A DNA stretch of 64,000 nt from Candidatus Methanoperedens sp. (GTDB lineage: Archaea > Halobacteriota > Methanosarcinia > Methanosarcinales > Methanoperedenaceae), in NCBI GenBank assembly GCA_012026835.1, contig VEPN01000002.1, forward strand, positions 62,001 through 126,000. Reading direction: 5' to 3'. The position numbers and the translations under genes are program-made. Below the pieces are notes generated by a model. It had not been told where the DNA came from. It was given only the letters and a program-made list of their open reading frames with translations, and searched no databases. Each line of letters begins with the position of its first letter. Position 1 is the stretch's first letter. Positions 58,044 to 64,000 of the stretch are shown piece by piece.

Positions 58044-58844
58044 ATGACAAGAGCAGTGCTATCAGCCAACATACGGTTTGGCTTAATAAATGTAGCTGTG
58101 AAGCTGCATAAAGCGAATAAAGATGGCGATGTTCATTTTAAGAATGTCCATGCCGTATGCCACAGCCCAATTAATCAGAAGAAATGGTGCAACAAGTGCA
58201 ATAAAGAAGTGTTAGCGACAGAACTCGATAAGGGATTTGTCCTGGCAAAAGACAAGATAATCGAGTTCTCGGATATAGAGCTTGAAGCCATTGCAACCGC
58301 AGAAAGCAAGCACGTAATCATAGAGAAAGCGATTGATATTGCAGAAATCCCATTAACAGCATTTGACTCGTTTTACTTCCTGCAGCCAGACAAGTACGCT
58401 GAACATGCATACTCACTCATGGCAAAGGTTCTCGCAGTAAAGAACCAGGTCTTGGTAGGGAGAATAATAATGAGAAGCAAAGAACATCTCGCAGCAATCC
58501 AGTCCTTTAACGGCGGGCTGCTTCTCTCGACTCTCCACTGGCATGATGAATTATACAGCGTGGCGCCTCTCCTGGAAGCGCTTGAAACAATCCCGGATGA
58601 AGAGTTGATACTCGCCAGTATGCTGCTTGACAGGATGCATGCTCCTTTCAACCATGAATTGTTCAAAGATACATACAGGGACAAAGTGCTTGAAGTGGTT
58701 GAGAAGAAAGCAAAAGGTGAGCTGATAACCATCACTGAGATAAAGACAGAGATCCCGAAGCAAACTGACATGATGGCAGAGCTGAGGCGCAGTCTTGAGA
58801 TCCCCTGTGCGATTCAGACGGGACAGACGGCAACGAAGGCGTAA
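58044..58844 (+). CDS. ku: Ku protein (NHEJ DNA-end-binding)
   Basis: A 266-residue bacterial-type Ku. The start SANIRFGLINVAVKLHKA and FKNVHAVCHSPINQKKWC match the family's beta-barrel, DKGFVLAKDKIIEFSDIELE is the central signature, and DSFYFLQPDKYAEHAYSLM the next. It forms a homodimeric ring on double-strand breaks and recruits the ligase. The C-terminal extension is short and not strongly basic. The ligase gene follows 21 bases later. Archaeal NHEJ of this type is known from Methanocella; here it is on a plasmid-like segment. Confidence 0.92.
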   Translation: MTRAVLSANIRFGLINVAVKLHKANKDGDVHFKNVHAVCHSPINQKKWCNKCNKEVLATELDKGFVLAKDKIIEFSDIELEAIATAESKHVIIEKAIDIAEIPLTAFDSFYFLQPDKYAEHAYSLMAKVLAVKNQVLVGRIIMRSKEHLAAIQSFNGGLLLSTLHWHDELYSVAPLLEALETIPDEELILASMLLDRMHAPFNHELFKDTYRDKVLEVVEKKAKGELITITEIKTEIPKQTDMMAELRRSLEIPCAIQTGQTATKA

Positions 58845-58865
58845 GAAGGCAGGGAGGATTCAAAT

Positions 58866-59840
58866 ATGCAACAGTGCTGTCTTCCACTCGAGAAAAAGCC
58901 AAGAGAATACAACTTTGTTGAGGTTCTGCCTACAACAGAGTCGATCCTGAATAAACCAGGACTGATATTTCAGAGAAAGTTTGATGGAGTTAGCGCGGAG
59001 GTAATCGCTGAAGGTGATTTAAGGATAGTCGGCAAGGGCATTACCAGGGGAAGGCTGAGTGATTATACCTTGAAGTTCCCTGAGCTTATGGAGGATTTAA
59101 AGAAGCTCAACCTCCCGGATGGCACTGATTTCCTTCCTGAAATAGTGGTAATCGACAATGAAACCGGAATGGAGAACCTTTCATTAGTTCAGGCCCGGAC
59201 AGGCAGAGAGAGTAATGTAAGTCTCTACTCAAAGCTGTATCCTGCGGTAATGATAATACATGACGTAGTTTCCGTTGGCCGCAGGGACGTTACAGGTGAG
59301 AATTATTTAGCAAGGGCAGACGCTCTCAAACCATTGGTGGCCGGGAAAAGCAACAAGATATTCTTTATCGGCAGCAGCACGGATGGGAGAGCAGAATGGG
59401 AACGGGTTCAGAGATTAAAGTTTGAAGGGATCATAGCCCGTGACCCGAAAGCTGCTTTAGGTCGTGGCGTCTGGAAACTCAAGAGGGAACTGAGTGAAGA
59501 TGTGTTTTGTATCGGTGAATTTACTCCCTCAATATCGGATACCCTTTCGATCTTTGAATATGAGGTCGGCGGCCATAAGAAGACTGGACTCTTCGCTAAC
59601 CTGGTATGTTATCAGCTGACTTCCACAGGCAGCATATTCCATGTTTGTGATGTTGGTGGCGGCTTTTCAATGCAGGACAGGGTAGCTATCCAGAAGATGC
59701 TTGACCTCGGCCAGATATCGAAGGATAAGCCACTGGTACTCGAAGTGAAAGCAAACGCCAGGTTCGAAGATGGCAAGAGCTCAGGCATAATACATTCTTG
59801 CGTATCCGGAATGATAAAACATGGAACCAGTGCATTGTAA
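58866..59840 (+). CDS. ATP-dependent DNA ligase (LigD ligase-domain type)
   Basis: A 324-residue ligase. The adenylation site is QRKFDGVSAEV (motif I, catalytic lysine), with LPEIVVID (III), FEGIIARDP (IV) and WKLKR (V) in order, and a C-terminal OB-fold. It lacks the N-terminal DNA-binding domain of replicative ligases and the polymerase and phosphoesterase domains of full LigD, so it is the stand-alone NHEJ form. It pairs with the Ku gene directly upstream. No separate LigD polymerase is visible in the window. GGAGG precedes the start. Confidence 0.88.
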   Translation: MQQCCLPLEKKPREYNFVEVLPTTESILNKPGLIFQRKFDGVSAEVIAEGDLRIVGKGITRGRLSDYTLKFPELMEDLKKLNLPDGTDFLPEIVVIDNETGMENLSLVQARTGRESNVSLYSKLYPAVMIIHDVVSVGRRDVTGENYLARADALKPLVAGKSNKIFFIGSSTDGRAEWERVQRLKFEGIIARDPKAALGRGVWKLKRELSEDVFCIGEFTPSISDTLSIFEYEVGGHKKTGLFANLVCYQLTSTGSIFHVCDVGGGFSMQDRVAIQKMLDLGQISKDKPLVLEVKANARFEDGKSSGIIHSCVSGMIKHGTSAL

Positions 59841-59855
59841 AAGAGGTGATTTAGG

Positions 59856-62012
59856 ATGGATATCAATGCTCTGAGAGTATTTGATGCGCTGCATAGCCTC
59901 GGTATAACCGAGGCTGAGTTCGCTGACCTGGAGAATGAACAGAAAGCCACGGATAAGACGGGCCTGTATATCCGGTGCATAAGATCTGGCTATTTCATAG
60001 GCGTCAGCCATGACGAGAATCATAAGATATTGATAAAGGACTGCAAGAAAGAGTTTCCCACACCAGGCAGGGTTCTTTTCAAGACCCTGATAACCTTTGA
60101 TGAGTTGCCAGAGGAAATATACACCCTCCATGCAATAGCTCAGTATAAGTCCCTGGATACTGATATGAAGGCCAGAGCCGATAACCTTGAAGAACTTAAA
60201 GACAGGATATGTGACAGGTTCGTTAATAACTTCCCCAGGGAACTTGGGCGCTTCTATGACGATGTTCATTATCAGGAATTACACTCTTATGATGAACAGA
60301 AGAGAGCTTCATGGGGAGAGCTGAAGACAAAGCTCATTGACAGGCAGCTACGGGCTCTTTTCTGGCTTTTCGGTGATGATTACGATAAGTTTGAAAGAGA
60401 GGTAAAGCCGGCGCGAAAGAACATCCCCAGGATCATAAAAGTCTTCGAGAGGAATAATAGAAGGATGGCTGTTATCCAGCGCTTTGATGATTATGATAAG
60501 CGCAGAGGTGGGATGATGTATAATCCTGCCTGGTATGAGAAAGTACAGGGCAATGCATTGATGATCGCCTGCTTCAAGCCAGGCAATCCTCAATACAACT
60601 ACGTGGACCTCAATAGAGAAATGTATCTACCCAACGGCACTGACGAAACGGCTGAAATATGGCTGGGTAATGATCTCTATGAGAAGACAGAGTTTCCGGA
60701 ACTGAAAGTATTGTCCAGGAGACTCTTTGCAGACAAGGAAAATAATGACGGTGCTCGTAATCGGTGGGTGCTTCTTACAGCTGATGTGTTCAACAGGAAA
60801 CAAACGCTCCTAAGAATCGAAGTGATGAGCGCAAAAAGACAGCATGAGGAAGAGGAGACAAGAAAAAAGCTGGCAAAGTCGGTAGATGACCAATTCAAAA
60901 AGGGAAAGGTTGTCAGGCAGGGCATTACATTCACGAAGAACAGCATAGAATGTGAAGGCATCCTGGTCAAAAACGATAAGTTAGGCGGTTTCGTGATGCG
61001 TAACCAGATTCATCTCCAGATGGAACCGGAGTTCTCAAAGATCGTTAAGGACTTCATAATCTACGCATTGAATATTCAGGCAGTCTGGAGCAACTATTCT
61101 TCAGATGTGAATTATGTATGCAATTTCACCGGTGATGAGAAAATACAGATCGGAAAAGTGAGCCTGCATATAGAGAGCAGGAAGCATAATATTTTTGTGA
61201 ACGACCGCAGGATAGCGAAAAATGACCTTGTGGATGTCATCTTCACCGCTATGTTTCACAGGAATCAGAAAGACTTCGATCAGTATCTCGCATACAGTTC
61301 AAGGGTTAATCTGGCTCTGCAAAAGGCTCTTTCAGACGGTGGAATATCATTTGAATTGAAGATAGACAAGACAAATGATAACTCACTCCCCATAAATGAA
61401 GAGAGAATGGTCCTGTCGCTCCCGTTGTTCAGGGAGAAGAACAAGAACTTCACTACAATAAACGGAGTGAATTATCAGATACAGGACTTGAACGCGTTCT
61501 TTGATATTGGAAAGGATATCAACAGCGCAAGAATAGGGTATGGAGGTGGCGGTTATCTTCAGAGGACAATCAAGCTGCTATACAGATCCATCAAGGGAAT
61601 CACGCCAAAAGAGATAGGCGAGATAATAAAGAACGGCGAGCAGGAATATACAAAGCTCCAGGAAAAGATACGCAAGGAGAACGCTGCTAGGTTAAAGAAG
61701 GCAAACGGGTTCCTGGCTGAAGCAGTGAGGCTCAGCAAGGCCAAGAAGATCAAGAATGGTTTCACAATAATCGGCAAAAGCGGGAAACCATACACCATCA
61801 ACTCAGAAACCCTCGCTGTTTATGATGTAGCGAAAGGCAGCCCGGGAAGATATGTTTGCATAGTGGATATGGGAACATCTCTTGATACGGATTGGGGCAG
61901 GAAGGATGCACTTGCGAAGCGGCTCCTGATGTTAGCACATGACCTGAAGGTAGCAGATGAGGTCCATACACTTGAATTAAGGGAGGCATTAGATTCAGGA
62001 ATGGTGATATAA
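59856..62012 (+). CDS. large orphan protein, 718 residues
   Basis: I do not recognise this protein. GAGGTGATTTAGG precedes the ATG. There are no membrane helices or cysteine clusters. A basic coiled coil lies near residues 590-640 (YTKLQEKIRKENAARLKKA). The C-terminal domain (GFTIIGKSGKPYTINSETLAVYDV, then GRYVCIVDMGTSLDTDW and DALAKRLLMLAHDLKVADEVHTL) looks like a discrete fold. The N-terminal half has LYIRCIRSGYFIGVSHDENHK and many charged helices. It is between the NHEJ ligase and a ThiF-type gene, which hints at DNA maintenance or a protein-modification system, but nothing in the sequence proves it. Confidence 0.75.
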   Translation: MDINALRVFDALHSLGITEAEFADLENEQKATDKTGLYIRCIRSGYFIGVSHDENHKILIKDCKKEFPTPGRVLFKTLITFDELPEEIYTLHAIAQYKSLDTDMKARADNLEELKDRICDRFVNNFPRELGRFYDDVHYQELHSYDEQKRASWGELKTKLIDRQLRALFWLFGDDYDKFEREVKPARKNIPRIIKVFERNNRRMAVIQRFDDYDKRRGGMMYNPAWYEKVQGNALMIACFKPGNPQYNYVDLNREMYLPNGTDETAEIWLGNDLYEKTEFPELKVLSRRLFADKENNDGARNRWVLLTADVFNRKQTLLRIEVMSAKRQHEEEETRKKLAKSVDDQFKKGKVVRQGITFTKNSIECEGILVKNDKLGGFVMRNQIHLQMEPEFSKIVKDFIIYALNIQAVWSNYSSDVNYVCNFTGDEKIQIGKVSLHIESRKHNIFVNDRRIAKNDLVDVIFTAMFHRNQKDFDQYLAYSSRVNLALQKALSDGGISFELKIDKTNDNSLPINEERMVLSLPLFREKNKNFTTINGVNYQIQDLNAFFDIGKDINSARIGYGGGGYLQRTIKLLYRSIKGITPKEIGEIIKNGEQEYTKLQEKIRKENAARLKKANGFLAEAVRLSKAKKIKNGFTIIGKSGKPYTINSETLAVYDVAKGSPGRYVCIVDMGTSLDTDWGRKDALAKRLLMLAHDLKVADEVHTLELREALDSGMVI

Positions 62013-62863
62013 TGAAGCGTAGACATCACTCAAAAGAAGATTATGAGCAGGCGCTATTGCTCAGACAGCAAGGACTAAAACATATAGAGATTTCAAATAA
62101 GCTCGATATCAATATTCACACAATACAGAGTTGGTTTTACTTATCTAATAAGCCGCGTTGTATTTCAGAGGCGTGGAAAAAGACATGCAAAGAAAGAGCA
62201 AGAAACTTGGGAGAACACGCCAAAAGGAGTCAGATATATTTAAAAGAGTTAACAAAACCTGAGCAAGCATATCTTTTGGGCACGTATATGGGTGATGGGA
62301 ATAGCTACAGAGGCTTTGAGTTACAGGTAAAGGACATCAACTTTGCTACGTACATTGCAGAGTTAATAAGTAAGGTATCTAAAACACAAACTAAAGCAGA
62401 AAAGTACGAAAGAAAACGAGAATGGGGCATAGAACGCGGTTTTAGAGTCAGACTATCTCGATATGACCTTAAGGATTGGTTAGAGAAAGCCACTGAAAAT
62501 AAAGAGAAAATACCAGCATTGAAGACAAAACGAGAAATCTGGTGGTTTTTATCAGGATTTATAGATAGCGAGGGAAGCATAAAGAGGAATGGTAACAACA
62601 AGTTAAATACCAACGTCAGGATCGAAGTTTCGCAAAAAGGCGATCAAATATTAAAACAAATAAAGAAGGTGATTGAAAGGATTGACATACATTCGAGAGT
62701 ATCAAGAGACCGAAGTGATTACTATAAATTATATATTTATAGCAAAATAAACTTTAAAAGGCTTTTAAGAAGAGGAAACATCAGAGTTCTTTATAAAAAA
62801 GACAAGCTGGCGTTTGCAGTAAATAATGGTAACAGGGGATTCATACGGAGGACGAGATCATGA
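62012..62863 (+). CDS. free-standing LAGLIDADG endonuclease with N-terminal HTH
   Basis: A 283-residue homing endonuclease. The N-terminal HTH (DYEQALLLRQQGLKHIEISNKL) is followed by two LAGLIDADG motifs, YLLGTYMGDGN and FLSGFIDSEGS, each with the acidic residue. It begins on the last base of the previous gene's stop (TAATG) and overlaps the ThiF gene by 4 bases. It is A+T-richer than its neighbours, as expected for an invader. No intron or intein ends are seen around it, so it is an intergenic homing gene. Confidence 0.88.
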   Translation: MKRRHHSKEDYEQALLLRQQGLKHIEISNKLDINIHTIQSWFYLSNKPRCISEAWKKTCKERARNLGEHAKRSQIYLKELTKPEQAYLLGTYMGDGNSYRGFELQVKDINFATYIAELISKVSKTQTKAEKYERKREWGIERGFRVRLSRYDLKDWLEKATENKEKIPALKTKREIWWFLSGFIDSEGSIKRNGNNKLNTNVRIEVSQKGDQILKQIKKVIERIDIHSRVSRDRSDYYKLYIYSKINFKRLLRRGNIRVLYKKDKLAFAVNNGNRGFIRRTRS

Positions 62864-63447
62864 AGTGTCTCATTCTGGGTGCCGGCGGGATAGGTTCGTT
62901 TCTGGTTGCAGAGGTCTGCAGGCTGATTGAGATAGAGCAGATTGACCCGAATACAGAATTGTTCGTTGCAGACAATGACATGGTAGAAATGGCACAGGTA
63001 AAGTATCAGAACTTCACTTTTGAGGATGCAGGCTTGAATAAGGCGCAGGCACTGGCAAAGAGGTTCAAGCTGGTGAGCATCACCGCGATAAAAGACAGGA
63101 TAAAGTCGGAGAAGCAGCTGAAGGGCTACGACCTCATAGTTCTCTGTGTGGACAATGATCCTACAAGGGAACTTGTCATAAAATACTGCTTCTCTAAGAA
63201 CGTAGACTTCCTGGATCTTCGCTCTTCCGGAAGGATAGTATCTGCATTTCCTAAACTGGAAAAAGCCAGTGATAACCTGAAGTTTATTGACAGTGACGAT
63301 GCGGTCTGTTATTCCTGTCAGGACCGCAATAACCTGCTTGTGGGCAGGATTGATGAAGGGAATAAGATAGTTGCTCTTATCGGAGTTCAAATGCTGCTAA
63401 ATAAGCTCCGTGGGCTGAATAACAAGGTGATCAACCTTGCGATATGA
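62860..63447 (+). CDS. ThiF/MoeB/HesA-type E1-like adenylating protein
   Basis: A 195-residue Rossmann protein with LILGAGGIGSFLVAEV, the acidic strand FVADNDMVEMAQ, NKAQALAKRF, and IVLCVDNDPTRELVI, the layout of the ThiF family. These proteins adenylate the C-terminal glycine of ubiquitin-like or sulfur-carrier proteins. A CYSCQDRN segment near residue 157 provides cysteines but not the standard catalytic loop of larger E1 enzymes. Short ThiF proteins with JAB partners occur in plasmid-borne PRTRC-type systems; a JAB protein (RadC) is on this element. No ubiquitin-like partner with a GG tail is visible. Confidence 0.82.
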   Translation: MKCLILGAGGIGSFLVAEVCRLIEIEQIDPNTELFVADNDMVEMAQVKYQNFTFEDAGLNKAQALAKRFKLVSITAIKDRIKSEKQLKGYDLIVLCVDNDPTRELVIKYCFSKNVDFLDLRSSGRIVSAFPKLEKASDNLKFIDSDDAVCYSCQDRNNLLVGRIDEGNKIVALIGVQMLLNKLRGLNNKVINLAI

Positions 63448-63499
63448 GGCGCAATTCGTCAAGGCGCGAGAGAGCAGGTTCAAACCCTGCCATGCGCTT
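63447..63499 (+). other. tRNA-like element with T-arm and acceptor stem only
   Basis: GCAGG-TTCAAAC-CCTGC (63474-63490) is a perfect canonical T-arm with a conserved T-loop. AGGCGCA (63447-63453) can pair with TGCGCTT (63493-63499) as a 7-bp acceptor-like stem. Only 20 bases separate the 5' strand from the T-arm, too few for D and anticodon arms. It starts in the ThiF stop codon and is followed by a weak CCCTC...GAGGGG stem. It may be a tRNA-derived attachment or regulatory remnant, or a processed tRNA-like leader. I do not claim a working tRNA. Confidence 0.5.
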
Positions 63500-63535
63500 T
63501 TCCCTCAGTAGAGGGGAACATAAGGAGAAATCTAA

Positions 63536-64000
63536 ATGAAGAATGAACCAAACGACAGAATCCCCTTCAGGATAGAAAGTCAGCGAGGGGATGATACACT
63601 TGGAACGAATACGAAAACGGGCACGTTAATAACAGATTTCGAGGCAAAAGAGAAGGACGTGCCCTTCACATCCGGTGTACCAAGAGACAAGATACAGGAA
63701 GCAATAGAAGCTGCATTGAAACAGGAGAAATGGGTCTGCGTGGAAAAGAACGATGGATCCACCGAACTCCTCACGCAAAAGGACATCCCGAAGGCCCAGG
63801 ATGTGAATGCAATTACCCCGGCTGCTGAGGTCAAGGATGGGGAATTGGTCGAGACCATACAGCCGCCAAAAGAGGAATGGAAAGGAGATTTAAAGCCTAA
63901 ACAGGTTCCTGCGAAGAAGCAGGACAATACAGTTAAACCAACAGAGAAAGGCACATTGAAGCCAAAGGAAGAATGGGTCAGCAAGTTCGCAAATATAAAA
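63536..64000 (+). CDS. unrecognised protein, continues past the window edge
   Basis: The frame is open from the ATG at 63536 to the last base, 155 codons with no stop. ATAAGGAGAAATCTAA provides a good ribosome binding site. After a polar N-terminal part (DKIQEAIEAALKQEKWVCVEKND) the chain is rich in Lys, Pro and Glu with repeated KEEW units (PPKEEWKGDLKPK and TLKPKEEWVSKF), suggesting a disordered linker before another domain. It follows the ThiF gene by 88 bases that include the tRNA-like element. No function can be assigned. Confidence 0.7.
   Translation, partial: MKNEPNDRIPFRIESQRGDDTLGTNTKTGTLITDFEAKEKDVPFTSGVPRDKIQEAIEAALKQEKWVCVEKNDGSTELLTQKDIPKAQDVNAITPAAEVKDGELVETIQPPKEEWKGDLKPKQVPAKKQDNTVKPTEKGTLKPKEEWVSKFANIK

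Noticed and set aside
47089-64000. Interpretation as part of a Borg element
   Set aside because: Strand bias and host type fit, but I saw no perfect tandem-repeat arrays or terminal inverted repeats, the hallmarks of Borgs. A plasmid or ICE is the safer reading.
1-64000. CRISPR arrays and complete tRNA or rRNA genes
   Set aside because: No regularly spaced direct repeats and no full cloverleaf were found; only the truncated tRNA-like element near 63.47 kb resembles an RNA gene.

Overview
The window reads as archaeal DNA of the Methanosarcinales type, most plausibly a Candidatus Methanoperedens (ANME-2d)-like methanotroph. This is inferred from the gene set, not from a marker gene. The clues are archaeosine tRNA-ribosyltransferase, F420:NADP oxidoreductase, an FmdE family protein, a two-gene archaeal SUF (SmsCB) system, a tetraether-synthase-like radical SAM protein, a homologue of methyl-CoM reductase component A2, TATA-box promoters, and a Tat-exported respiratory molybdoenzyme. 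Layout: 1-616 is the end of tgtA. 655-3145 holds toxin/defence-type genes (PIN, Fic, YgiT-type zinc finger, an hsdS fragment). An IS630 element (3148-4316) sits between two broken genes, hsdS and the radical SAM gene. 4304-14747, mostly minus strand, is an arsenic/metal region: fno, arsC, arsD, ferredoxin, AhpD-like, Usp, acr3, arsR, small redox proteins, a frameshifted UPF0718/ArsP-type permease, a ZIP transporter interrupted by a short MITE-like insertion, and a second ArsR. 14821-19333 carries SmsB-SmsC, FmdE, MoeA and MoaA. 19515-31312 (plus strand) encodes a three-part sensor (PhnD-type lipoprotein, histidine kinase, REC-wHTH regulator), then TatA, a four-cluster Fe-S subunit, an NrfD subunit, a 1016-residue TtrA/SrdA/ArrA-group molybdopterin oxidoreductase, a TorD chaperone, and a TauE permease. 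The TauE gene is split by an IS1634-type element that supplies it with a new ribosome binding site and start codon. 31439-37502 (minus) contains MobB, a double-cubane-cluster-type reductase with its activator, OsmC, DsrE, ArsR, DUF5714, an ICMT-like methylase and a SAM methyltransferase. 37568-46774 (minus) is a heavy-metal region: P1B ATPase, NikR, a detached HMA domain, MerA, MerB, ferredoxin, zinc ribbon, an A2-type double ABC ATPase with C-terminal helical repeats, ArsR, and Met-rich and SHOCT membrane proteins. From 47089 to the right edge every gene is on the plus strand and the content looks plasmid- or ICE-like: RadC/JAB, a methylase-helicase with an intein in its Walker A motif, a run of small zinc-ribbon and orphan genes, a DUF1848 gene flanked by near-identical Y-shaped hairpin repeats, Ku with an ATP-dependent ligase, a 718-residue orphan, a LAGLIDADG endonuclease, a ThiF-type E1 and an open-ended orphan. 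How the parts may work together: the Moco genes (moaA, moeA, mobB) and tatA would serve the exported molybdoenzyme. The PhnD-type sensor cascade sits where it could switch that operon on with an oxyanion substrate. The ars and mer operons detoxify arsenic and mercury. The most novel-looking material is in 46.8-64 kb: the covarying Y-shaped repeats, the mutually exclusive hairpins ahead of the Ku-ligase pair, the tRNA-like T-arm element, and the JAB/ThiF/NHEJ gene set. The A2 homologue inside the mer operon is also unusual.
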